64,000 bases of DNA from Oceanicaulis sp052055585 (GTDB lineage Bacteria > Pseudomonadota > Alphaproteobacteria > Caulobacterales > Maricaulaceae). The stretch spans positions 2,542,001 through 2,606,000 of the forward strand of contig NZ_CP170485.1 of the NCBI RefSeq assembly GCF_052055585.1, written 5' to 3'. Made by a program: the position numbers and the translations under genes. Numbering within the stretch: position 1 is the stretch's first letter; every line of letters starts with the position of its first letter. The notes under the pieces are model-generated. The model made no database searches. It worked only from the letters and a program-made list of their open reading frames with translations, and was not told the DNA's origin. Of the stretch, positions 34,140 to 41,879 are shown piece by piece.

Positions 34140-34169
34140 GGCCGCCCCACCCGAGAGGGCGAGGCGGCC
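34140..34169 (-). other. 13-bp intergenic hairpin between lipoprotein and receptor genes
   Basis: On the minus strand GGCCGCCTCGCCC pairs with GGGTGGGGCGGCC (13 bp, two G-U pairs) around a UCUC tetraloop. There is no T-run after it, so it is not a simple terminator; it may protect the upstream lipoprotein mRNA from 3' decay, giving more lipoprotein than receptor. Confidence 0.55.
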
Positions 34170-34186
34170 ATCCAAGGGCTCTGGCC

Positions 34187-37114
34187 TTAGTTCGGTGCGC
34201 CGGCCGGCAGCAGGGTCCAGCCGGTGAAGCGGTCGTCAGACGCGTTCTCGACCGCGCCGACATAGTCGACGCTGGTGAAGAAGCTGCGACGGCTCGCGTC
34301 GATCACGGTGTCGGTGGTCGGGTTGATCGCGGTGACGGCGTTCTCGTTGGCGCCCGGCACGAAGACCTGGCTCAGCGAAGAGGCGCCCAGAACGTTGTTC
34401 ACATTGCTGGTGTACGGCGCGACGCCGTTGAAGAAGTTGGCGTGGTTGAACGCCGGCAGTTCTTCATCAGCAAACGAGGTGGCGCAGGAGAAGAAGGTCG
34501 AGCGCAGGGTCAGATCGCCATTGGCGGCCTGGGTCTGGGTCGAGCTGTCATCAATGTGCAGGCACTCGTCGCCGAAGCCGGTCACAACACCGTTCAGGAA
34601 GTCACCTGCGGTGCCTTCGCGGATCAGCATGCCCGTGTCCTGGGTGCCGATCAGGGTGAAGTTGGCGATGGTCGGGTTGGAGCGCGGCTCGCGGTCGTCA
34701 TTGTCTTCAAAGTTGTCGAACTCGAAGCCGTTGTCGCCCGAACGAGACCCGTCCAGATCCCCCTGGATCACCAGCACGAACTGGGCGTTCCCGGTCCAGC
34801 CATCGGTGTAGTCCATGGAGTCGTCGCCGATCTGGGTCAGCAGCAGGTTCTTGACGTTGACCGAGCCGCCGAAGAATTCGACGCCATCGTCAAAGTTGTT
34901 GTGGACCTGAACGAATTCGACCGTGGTGCCGTTGCCGACGCCCTGGAAGGCGATGCCGTTCAGCTCGTTGTCCGCGGTCACTTCCGCGCCAGCGTACTGG
35001 ACGCGGGTGTAGCGGATGGAGCCGGAATTGTCGGACGCGTCCGCGCCGCCGAACAGGCCCGAAGAGCCTTCGCCCGCTTTTTCACAATCCACGGTGCCGC
35101 CGATGGCCGCCGGATCGTCACAGGCGTTGATCGGTGCGCGACCATTGATGATCAGGCCGCCCCACTCGGCGTTGTTGCCGGTGTTGTAACCGCGGGTGTT
35201 GCCCGCAGCGGCCGCCAGGATGTCTGCACGCGAGGTCATGATGACCGGAGCGCCGCGCGAACCGTTCGATTGCAGTTGCGAGCCGCGGGACACCACAAGG
35301 TAGTCAGCGGTCGAACGGCCGAAGATCGTCACGCCCGGATCGATCGTCAGGGTCGCTTCCAGTGCATTCGCGCTCGGGTTGGCGGCGTCAGGGCCGGCAT
35401 CGATGCCGACAAACACAGCGCCCACGAGTTCGTAGAGCGGGCCGGCGACCAGGCGAACGTCACGGTCCACGGTGCCGGTGATGCGGCACACGAACTGGCT
35501 GCCGATGGTTTCGCCAGAGGCCACGGTGCCGGTTGGGCAGGAGGTCACTTCCGGGAACAGGCCGAAGGTCCAGCCGGTGGCCCAGCTGTTGCCAGCCGAT
35601 TCGCTCGGCGAGAAGGCGCCGACATAGTTCACGCTGTCAAAGAAGGCGCGACGACCGGCGTCCACGACCGAAGCGGAGGTCGGGTTCAGCGCGGTGACGG
35701 CCTGCTCGTTGGCGCCCGGGAAGAAGGTGCCCACCAGCGTGGATGCGGCTTGCACATTGTTCTGGTTGGCGGTGAACGGCGCCACGCCATTGAAGAAGTC
35801 TGCGTGCACGAAGGCCGGCAGTTCTTCATCAGCAAACGCGGTGTCACAGGAGAACAGGGTCGAGTTCAGCGTCAGCGCGCCAGCGGCGGCCTGAGATTGG
35901 GTCGAGCTGTCATCGATGTGCAGGCACTCGTCCTGGAAGCCGGTGACGACGCCATTCAGGAAGTCGCCCGCCGTGCCTTCACGGATCAGCATGCCCGTGT
36001 CCTGGGTGCCGATCAGGGTGAAGTTGGAAATGGTCGGGTTGGAGCGCGGCTCACGGTCGTCATTGTCTTCAAAGTTGTCGAACTCGAAGCCGTTGTCGCC
36101 AGAGCGCGAACCATCAAGCGCGCCTTGCTGCACCAGAACGAACTGGGCGTTGCCGGTCCAGCCATCGGTGTAATCCATGGAGTCGTCGCCGATCTGGGTC
36201 AGAACCATGTGCTTGACGTTGACCGTACCGCCGAAGAACTCGACGCCGTCGTCAAAGTTGTTGTGGACCTGGACGTAGTCGACTTCGGTGCCGTTGCCGA
36301 CGCCCTGGAAGGCGATGCCGTTCAACTCGTTGTCCGCGGTCACTTCCGCGCCCGCAAAGCGAACCTGCATGTAGTTCAGACGACCGGAGTTGTCCGCAGC
36401 GTCATTGCCGCCAAACAGACCCGAATTGCCTTCGCCGGCCTTTTCGCAATCGGCTGCGCCGCCGATAGCGGCCGGATCGTCACACGCGTTGATCGGTGCG
36501 CGACCGTTGATGATGATGCCGCCCCATTCCGCGTTCGAGCCGTCGTTGAAGCCGCGCGGATTGTTGGAGAGGGTCGCTTCCAGATCGTCAGACGACGTGA
36601 AGATGACCGGGTTGAACTGAGCGCCGTCCACGATCAGCTGCGAGCCGCGCGCCACGGTGAGGTAGTCAGCGGTCGTGCCGCCAACCACATAGGCGCCTGC
36701 GCCGATGGTCAGGGTGGCGGAGGTGGAACCGGTCAGCGGGTTGGCTGCGTCGCCGCCTGCGTCGGTGCCGACAGCAACCTGGCCGTTCAGGAAGTAGATC
36801 GCGCCCTGACCATTGGTCACGGATGCGCCCGGCAGGGTGGTGTCAGCCAGCAGGGTGCCGGAGGTCTGACACGCCGTCAGCTCGACGCTGCCCAGGGTCT
36901 GGGTCAGGGAGGAGAAGCCCGTGGGGCATCCGCCAGCCGGACGCGCGTCAACCGCAGCAGACGGCGGGGTCGGCGGGGTCGGATTGGTCGGAGCCGGCGG
37001 CGTCGGCAGCTGGCCTTCACCGGGCGAAGAAATGGACGAATCCGAGCACGCGGCGATTACGGCGATGGACACGCCCGCCAGCAGCAGCTTGATCTTGGAC
37101 ATTTGGACTTTCAT
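34187..37114 (-). CDS. Large lipoprotein with two tandem homologous domains
   Basis: A 975-residue lipoprotein: lipobox with C23 (IAAC), serine at +2 (outer-membrane retention type), a Pro/Thr-rich linker (about 38-52), then two homologous halves of about 454 residues each. Both carry ADYL.V.RGSQL, AEWGG.IINGRAPINACDDPAAIGG, EVTADNELNGIAFQGVGNGT, V.NNFDDGVEFFGG.VNVK, QIGDDSMDYTDGWTGNAQFVLV, and SGDNGFEFDNFEDNDDREPRSNP. Regular NG/GG turns and hydrophobic strands suggest a right-handed beta-helix-like fold, consistent with polysaccharide or ligand binding; no catalytic residues are recognised. The frame extends to 37330, but ATG 37114 has GGGGGG upstream. A T2SS substrate is plausible from position. 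Confidence 0.9.
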   Translation of the reverse strand: MKVQMSKIKLLLAGVSIAVIAACSDSSISSPGEGQLPTPPAPTNPTPPTPPSAAVDARPAGGCPTGFSSLTQTLGSVELTACQTSGTLLADTTLPGASVTNGQGAIYFLNGQVAVGTDAGGDAANPLTGSTSATLTIGAGAYVVGGTTADYLTVARGSQLIVDGAQFNPVIFTSSDDLEATLSNNPRGFNDGSNAEWGGIIINGRAPINACDDPAAIGGAADCEKAGEGNSGLFGGNDAADNSGRLNYMQVRFAGAEVTADNELNGIAFQGVGNGTEVDYVQVHNNFDDGVEFFGGTVNVKHMVLTQIGDDSMDYTDGWTGNAQFVLVQQGALDGSRSGDNGFEFDNFEDNDDREPRSNPTISNFTLIGTQDTGMLIREGTAGDFLNGVVTGFQDECLHIDDSSTQSQAAAGALTLNSTLFSCDTAFADEELPAFVHADFFNGVAPFTANQNNVQAASTLVGTFFPGANEQAVTALNPTSASVVDAGRRAFFDSVNYVGAFSPSESAGNSWATGWTFGLFPEVTSCPTGTVASGETIGSQFVCRITGTVDRDVRLVAGPLYELVGAVFVGIDAGPDAANPSANALEATLTIDPGVTIFGRSTADYLVVSRGSQLQSNGSRGAPVIMTSRADILAAAAGNTRGYNTGNNAEWGGLIINGRAPINACDDPAAIGGTVDCEKAGEGSSGLFGGADASDNSGSIRYTRVQYAGAEVTADNELNGIAFQGVGNGTTVEFVQVHNNFDDGVEFFGGSVNVKNLLLTQIGDDSMDYTDGWTGNAQFVLVIQGDLDGSRSGDNGFEFDNFEDNDDREPRSNPTIANFTLIGTQDTGMLIREGTAGDFLNGVVTGFGDECLHIDDSSTQTQAANGDLTLRSTFFSCATSFADEELPAFNHANFFNGVAPYTSNVNNVLGASSLSQVFVPGANENAVTAINPTTDTVIDASRRSFFTSVDYVGAVENASDDRFTGWTLLPAGAPN
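34205..36928. repeat. Tandem 1362-bp internal duplication in the lipoprotein gene
   Basis: The two halves are at a constant offset of 1362 bp (454 codons): e.g. GTGCCTTC at 34611 and 35973, GTTGATCGG at 35126 and 36488, CATAG at 34261 and 35623. Conserved blocks are close to identical in DNA, others only in protein. Boundaries are estimated from the cysteine-containing start CPTG and are uncertain by tens of bases. Confidence 0.85.
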
Positions 37115-37429
37115 CAGAGAACCCCCCGAGGGACTTTGAGTGGCGCAACACTTCAGGCACGCCGCACTGGCCAATGGCGCAGGCGGTCGCTCGGGGCGTG
37201 AACAGACAGCAAGAATGTAACGCGGGGTTTTCAGATACGTGACGAAGCCATGACATGGCTCTCCGCCCTGTTCAGGAGCGCAAATCCAGGCGCATCCATG
37301 ACCCGCGACAGGTTCGGATTCGCGTGCCATGGCAGTCGAATGGATCGAGTGTGGCGCGAATGCCCATTCGATTTCTGGTTTTGTGAAATTTGAGTGACAC
37401 GGACGGTCACAGGCGAAATCCGACCGGAT
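37115..37429. promoter_or_regulatory. Upstream region of lipoprotein gene with candidate Pho box
   Basis: A 315-bp gap without a recognised gene. On the minus strand ATGTCAT-GGCT-TCGTCAC (37256-37239) fits the Pho-box 7-4-7 pattern with 11-base repeat spacing (6/7 and 5/7 matches). TACATT at 37219-37214 could be a -10. AAATCCG and CGGATTT (37416-37431) form a weak hairpin at the upstream gene's stop. Nothing else was seen. Confidence 0.35.
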
Positions 37430-37861
37430 TTACCCGCGGGCTGCGTATCGGGCGTCAAAGACGCTGCGCCATTGTGACAGATCATGTCCGGCGCCGCGGG
37501 CCAGGGCGAGAATCTCGTCCGAAGGCAGGTCCTCGGACTGCGCCAGCGCCCAGCCCAGCATGGAGCGCGCGCCGGACCGGCAGAAGCCCAGCACCTTGCC
37601 CGTGGCCTGCGCCGTCAGGGCGTGAATGCGCTCCACATCCGCCAGCGCAATCTCCGCCCCGTGCATGGGCGCATGAAGATACTCAAGCCCAGCCTCCCAG
37701 GCCGCCGCCTCGATATCCATCGAATCAGGCTGGTCGGGCGCTTCGCCGTCCGGGCGGTTATTGATGAGCGCAACGAACCCCTGATCGGCGAGCCGCTTCA
37801 CGTCCTCAACCGCAATCTGGCCGGAGATGTAGAAGTAAGGGCTGACCTGGGCCAACGGCAT
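37430..37861 (-). CDS. DUF442/TIGR01244-type sulfurtransferase or phosphatase-like protein
   Basis: The 143-residue protein fits the TIGR01244 group: start ...VSPYFYISGQIAVEDVKRLADQGF, NNRPDGEAPDQPD (substrate loop), and active-site cysteine with phosphatase-like loop FCRSGARS (C-x-S-G-x-R). These proteins are found next to, or fused with, persulfide dioxygenase (Blh) and act in sulfide/persulfide handling. Twelve bases after the dioxygenase stop, it is part of that operon. Confidence 0.88.
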   Translation of the reverse strand: MPLAQVSPYFYISGQIAVEDVKRLADQGFVALINNRPDGEAPDQPDSMDIEAAAWEAGLEYLHAPMHGAEIALADVERIHALTAQATGKVLGFCRSGARSMLGWALAQSEDLPSDEILALARGAGHDLSQWRSVFDARYAARG

Positions 37862-37872
37862 CGGGAGCTCTC

Positions 37873-38757
37873 CTAAAGCGCGTCGAAGGGGATCTTCAGA
37901 TAACGCACGCCATTATCCTCGGCGGGCGGCAACTCGCCAGCGCGCATGTTCACCTGCACGCTGGGCAGGATCAGATTGGGCATGTCCAGGGTGGCGTCAC
38001 GGCGCTCGCGCATCGCCACGAAACTGTCCTCATCAATACCGCCGCCCACATGGATATTGCTGGCGCGCTCGTCGGCCACCGTGGTTTCCCAGGCATACTC
38101 ATCGCGTCCCGGCGCCTTGTAGTCATGGCACATGAACAGGCGGGTCTCGTCGGGCAGGGCGAAGATCTTGTGAATGGAGCGATAGAGCATGCGCGCATCA
38201 CCCCCCGGGAAATCGCACCGCGCAGTGCCGAAATCGGGCATGAACAGGGTGTCGCCCACAAAGGCGGCATCCCCGATCACATAGGTCATGCAGGCTGGCG
38301 TATGGCCGGGCGTGTGCAGGGTGCGCGCTTCCAGCTCGCCGATCATGAAGCGCTCGTCATCCTCAAACAGATGGTCGAACTGGGAGCCGTCGCGCTGGAA
38401 CTCACTGCCGGCGTTGAACACCTTGCCGAACACATCCTGCACGGTGCGGATATTGGCGCCGATGGCGAGCTGCCCGCCCAGCTTCTCTTTGAGATAGGGG
38501 GCAGCGGACAGATGGTCGGCATGGACATGGGTTTCCAGCACCCAGTCCACATCCAGCCCCTGCTCGGAGACATAGGCGATGATGGCGTCCGCGCTCTTGC
38601 GGCTGGTCCGGCCCGATTTGGGGTCATAATCGAGCACGGAATCGATAATGGCCGCTTTGCGGGTCGCCGGATCGGAGACCACGTAGCTGATTGTGAACGT
38701 GTCAGGATCAAAGAAGGCTTTGACTGCCGGGTTCTGAGATTTCGAAGACATCGTCAT
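37873..38757 (-). CDS. blh: Persulfide dioxygenase-type metallo-beta-lactamase protein (Blh/ETHE1-like)
   Basis: A 294-residue MBL-fold protein with the THVHADH metal motif and GHTPACM, plus downstream conserved GDTLFMPDFGTARCDFPGGDA and CHDYKAPGRDE typical of persulfide dioxygenases. It would oxidise glutathione persulfide to sulfite in sulfide detoxification. Start at 38757 overlaps the bigR stop (ATGA), so they are translationally linked. No sulfide:quinone reductase gene is in the window. Confidence 0.9.
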   Translation of the reverse strand: MTMSSKSQNPAVKAFFDPDTFTISYVVSDPATRKAAIIDSVLDYDPKSGRTSRKSADAIIAYVSEQGLDVDWVLETHVHADHLSAAPYLKEKLGGQLAIGANIRTVQDVFGKVFNAGSEFQRDGSQFDHLFEDDERFMIGELEARTLHTPGHTPACMTYVIGDAAFVGDTLFMPDFGTARCDFPGGDARMLYRSIHKIFALPDETRLFMCHDYKAPGRDEYAWETTVADERASNIHVGGGIDEDSFVAMRERRDATLDMPNLILPSVQVNMRAGELPPAEDNGVRYLKIPFDAL

Positions 38758-39101
38758 CACTGTTCGCTCCCCATGGAGCCCTTGGGACCAAACGCGATAC
38801 AAAGCGCCGACACCAGCTTCTGGATCCGCTCGTCAGCGAGGCTGTAATAGACATGCTTGGCGTCGCGACGCGGCGCGACAAGGCCGGCGTCACGCATGCG
38901 CGCCAGATCCCGCGACAGGTTGGGTTGGCGCACGCCGGTGCGGGATTCGATTTCGGAGACCGAGCACTCCCCTTCCATCAGCTCACACGCCACAAGCAAG
39001 CGGCCCGGATGAGCCAGGATCTTCATCAGCGTTGCGACTTCGTCCGCCCGCCCTCTGAGTTCGGCCAGCTCAAGTTCGGCCATATCCGTTTCGGCGACCA
39101 T
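38757..39101 (-). CDS. bigR: ArsR-family persulfide-sensing repressor (BigR/SqrR-like)
   Basis: A 114-residue winged-helix repressor: MKILAHPGRLLVACELMEGECSVSEIESRTGVRQPNLSRDLARMR. The two cysteines in region LLVAC and SALC (near residues 39-46 and 100) fit the disulfide/tetrasulfide switch of BigR, and its gene leads a persulfide dioxygenase operon. An AT-rich stretch upstream (39121-39150, with CAATAAG and ATAATTG ends) may hold its operator. It probably represses its own operon until persulfide is present. Confidence 0.87.
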   Translation of the reverse strand: MVAETDMAELELAELRGRADEVATLMKILAHPGRLLVACELMEGECSVSEIESRTGVRQPNLSRDLARMRDAGLVAPRRDAKHVYYSLADERIQKLVSALCIAFGPKGSMGSEQ

Positions 39102-39267
39102 CAGGACGCCTCCCTGTCAGATCAATAAGTTTCCAGTTTTGATAATTGAAATCTTCGGCTCCGCTGACAAGCCTTCCGCTCAGCAGACGCATCTGATTGT
39201 ATGACCCGGCCCGCGTTGAGCACAGGTCGCAATCTCCTCTCCGGACAGATGGAGCCTTTTCGTCGCC

Positions 39268-40065
39268 ATGAGCCTACTGGCCCTCTCAACCCTTAATCTC
39301 GAAGCTGTTCTTTTATTGTTTTCAGCCCTTTGGCTGATCGCTCAGCTGAACCGGGATCCCAGCTTTGTTGACGCCTTCTGGGCGCTCGGCATCGTGCTGA
39401 TCGCCCTGATCGGGCATGCGATGACGGCGGGCGCGACATGGCGACACACGCTCATCCTCGGACTGGTTCTGCTCTGGGGAGTGCGGCTGGCGACGCATCT
39501 GTTTCTGCGCTGGCGCGCGGAGGGCGCGGACCGGCGCTATGTAAAACTGCTCAGCGATGTGCGTCAGAAGCGAGGCTGGAGCTATGCCCGCACCACCTTG
39601 CTGTTCATCTTCCTGCCGCAAGCGGCCCTGCTCTGGCTGACCAGCCTGCCGGTGCAGTTTGGCCAGGCCTTTGGCGCCGATGCCGGGCTGGGGCCGGTCG
39701 CCGCGTTCGGCGCGCTGCTGGCAGTGTTCGGGATCGGGTTTGAGACGGTTGCGGATCACCAGCTGCGCCGGTTCCGGCACGAGCCGGGCAATGAAGGCCG
39801 GGTGTTGGATGCCGGGCTGTGGGCGTGGAGCCGCCATCCCAATTATTTCGGGGAAGCGTGTGTCTGGTGGGGGCTCTGGCTGATCGCCGCTGAGACCGGC
39901 TGGGGCGCGCTGGCGCTGCCCGCTCCGGTCTTTGTCACCTTCACGCTCTTGAAGTTGTCCGGGATCAGCCTTCAGGAGGCTGATATTCAGTCACGCAGGC
40001 CCGAGTATGAAGCTTACCGGGCGCGCACGCCGGCGTTCATCCCCCGGCCGCCCCGTCATAGCTGA
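39268..40065 (+). CDS. DUF1295 membrane reductase-like protein
   Basis: A 265-residue membrane protein with about seven helices and the DUF1295/steroid 5-alpha-reductase-like C-terminus: GLWAWSRHPNYFGEACVWWGLWL is the conserved His-Pro-Asn-Tyr-Phe-x-E cofactor-binding motif, followed by a C-terminal RRPEYEAYRARTPAF. Family members bind NADPH; substrates of bacterial ones are mostly unknown. It stands alone with 166 bases of upstream sequence shared with bigR. Confidence 0.85.
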   Translation: MSLLALSTLNLEAVLLLFSALWLIAQLNRDPSFVDAFWALGIVLIALIGHAMTAGATWRHTLILGLVLLWGVRLATHLFLRWRAEGADRRYVKLLSDVRQKRGWSYARTTLLFIFLPQAALLWLTSLPVQFGQAFGADAGLGPVAAFGALLAVFGIGFETVADHQLRRFRHEPGNEGRVLDAGLWAWSRHPNYFGEACVWWGLWLIAAETGWGALALPAPVFVTFTLLKLSGISLQEADIQSRRPEYEAYRARTPAFIPRPPRHS

Positions 40066-40248
40066 TCAGCCGCGACGCATCGGAGCGGCGTCAAACCCGT
40101 CAGGCGCGCTGTCCAGGAACCGTTCGACAAAGCGAATGGCCTCTTCCGTCTGCGCCTTGCAGAGCCCCACTGACAGACCCGACGTCGCGAGGCCCGCAAA
40201 TCCAAGGCTCAAAACGCCCACACCGAGCATAACCAAAACCAGTCGCAT
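40066..40248 (-). CDS. Small protein with an N-terminal hydrophobic segment
   Basis: A 60-residue protein with a signal-like hydrophobic start (RLVLVMLGVGVLSLGFAGLATSG) and a GGAGGG-type ribosome site before the ATG. One cysteine (VGLCKA) sits after the hydrophobic segment but not in a lipobox. Its stop abuts the stop of the DUF1295 gene. Likely real because of the ribosome site, but without known relatives. Confidence 0.5.
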   Translation of the reverse strand: MRLVLVMLGVGVLSLGFAGLATSGLSVGLCKAQTEEAIRFVERFLDSAPDGFDAAPMRRG

Positions 40249-40320
40249 AGCGCCCTCCCCGGCGAATACGACGGAATCCTAACATTACGCGATGTTCATT
40301 AACAAGCGGAAAGGTTCGGA

Positions 40321-41781
40321 CTAGAGCGAATCCTGCTCTTGCGCCTCGAACATGTCCGACGCCGTGGGCGAGGCCATGGCCGAGCCCGCCCGCCGCAGCG
40401 CCTCAAGCGCTTCCTGGATGCTCGTTTCCATCAGCGCCGCCGCACTTTCCACACGATGGCTGGCCGCATCATAGCGGTCCACATCAAGCTGGCCCACCGC
40501 CGCTTCAATCCGCTGCGCCGCGCCATCCACGCGCTGGCCCAGCTCACCGGACAGCGATTCAAGGCTCGACCGGAATTCAGACAGCGTATGATCCAGACCG
40601 CCGGATGGGATGGAGCGGGCGATGGCGCGCATTTCCTCGCGGAATGCATTCAGCTCAGCGGCGACATCGAGATTGCTGCCCAGCCGCGTCTCATGCAGGG
40701 CAGACGCCGCGATATCGTCGATATCGACCGTATCCACACCCTCATCCCAGATGCCCGGCTGTGCGGGACGCGAGTCCTCGGCGTCCAGATCGAACGTCTC
40801 AAGCTCAGGCTCGGGCTCAGCTTCCGGATCAACGGGGTCTGCAAACGCGTCCGCAGGCTCCGCCTCGTCAGCGAGAACCGCGTCCTCGGCTTCGGCTTCG
40901 GCTTCGGCTTCGGCTTCGGCTTCGGCTTCGGCTTCTAAATCGACATCAATTTCGGCATCGCTTTCAAACCCGATATCGAGATCCAGATCGTCGTCAGCCT
41001 GTTCTGTTTGCGGTTCGGCCTGACCCTCCGCGTCGAGGAAGGCGTCTACCTCCTCCTCGTGGGGCTCGTCAGGCGCATCAAGGGTCTCGGACGCTTCCCA
41101 GGCGCTGTCATCCTCGCCCAGCGCTTCCATCAGGTCTTCGGCCGACACATCGCCAACCGGCTCGTCTTCCACAACCATGACGACTTCATCGGCGAGCGGA
41201 CGCTCAAGCTCCCAGTCATCCTGCTCTTCAGCCGGGGGCACGAAATCATCGAGGTCGATGGAATCCTCGTCCTCATCCAGCGCCGCGAGCGGGTCGGGCG
41301 CCTCGGCGCTCGTCTCCGCTTCCGCCTCCGGCTCCAGTTCGATCTCCGGGTCCTCGTCAGCATCGGAACTCATGGCGAAGTCCCATTCATGCTCTTCAAG
41401 GTCGGCCATGACCGATTCACCCTCTTCTTCAGAGAGAGACTGGTTCTGGATGCGGAAATCTTCCTGACGGGGATGGTCCGGCTGACGGGCGAGATGCACG
41501 GCCGGGCTGGCCGGGTCGCCGAACAGGGTCAGTGCAAGCGCGTCACAGGCGGCGTCCACTTCCTCCACGCTCTCTGACGGCGCACACAGCGCCCAGGTCA
41601 GAGCGCCCAGTGGCGTAAACCGCACATGCTCGGCTGTCGCGCGCTCCAGATACAGAGACGTGAAGCGCTCAAGCTCATGCGCCAGCGCGTCCGCGTGCGC
41701 CGTCTCCGGCGGGCGCAATTGCAGGATAAACGCCGCCTCCCCGTCACGGGGTTGAACAGCATCTGCGGTGGCCAGCTGCAT
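40321..41781 (-). CDS. Highly acidic protein with Ala-Glu repeat and C-terminal coiled coil
   Basis: A 486-residue cytosolic protein. Residues 1-100 look globular (AAFILQLRPPETAHADALAHELERF, FTPLGALTWALC). About 110-345 is Asp/Glu-rich and low-complexity, with an (AE)n stretch encoded by GCCGAA hexamers near residue 285. The last ~130 residues (SNLDVAAELNAFREEMRAIARSI onward) are helical with coiled-coil heptads, ending in SLESLSGELGQRVDGAAQRIEAAVG. It may be a scaffold. No gene neighbour gives a function; the BcsB-like gene is just upstream on the same strand (98-base gap). Confidence 0.75.
   Translation of the reverse strand: MQLATADAVQPRDGEAAFILQLRPPETAHADALAHELERFTSLYLERATAEHVRFTPLGALTWALCAPSESVEEVDAACDALALTLFGDPASPAVHLARQPDHPRQEDFRIQNQSLSEEEGESVMADLEEHEWDFAMSSDADEDPEIELEPEAEAETSAEAPDPLAALDEDEDSIDLDDFVPPAEEQDDWELERPLADEVVMVVEDEPVGDVSAEDLMEALGEDDSAWEASETLDAPDEPHEEEVDAFLDAEGQAEPQTEQADDDLDLDIGFESDAEIDVDLEAEAEAEAEAEAEAEAEDAVLADEAEPADAFADPVDPEAEPEPELETFDLDAEDSRPAQPGIWDEGVDTVDIDDIAASALHETRLGSNLDVAAELNAFREEMRAIARSIPSGGLDHTLSEFRSSLESLSGELGQRVDGAAQRIEAAVGQLDVDRYDAASHRVESAAALMETSIQEALEALRRAGSAMASPTASDMFEAQEQDSL
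40891..40932. repeat. Hexanucleotide tandem repeat (TTCGGC)x7
   Basis: Seven uninterrupted TTCGGC units (coding-strand GCCGAA, Ala-Glu) plus an imperfect preceding unit CTCGGC at 40885-40890. Changes in copy number keep the reading frame. Confidence 0.95.
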
Positions 41782-41879
41782 ACATCCCAGCCGAGGCGAA
41801 TCACCCCGGTCCCTAAGTCATTTAGACTGACACCAGAGCGCACCGACCTTGCGAAGGTCTTAACATAGAGTGAAATGGA

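Noticed and set aside
34028..37201. A very long plus-strand open frame (about 1057 codons) opposite the duplicated lipoprotein
   Set aside because: The real gene on the minus strand has a lipobox, repeats and a ribosome site; the plus frame is an antisense shadow of high-GC codon bias and repeats its pattern because the gene is duplicated.
41008..41577. Plus-strand frames opposite the acidic protein
   Set aside because: Shadow frames of the Asp/Glu-rich minus-strand gene.
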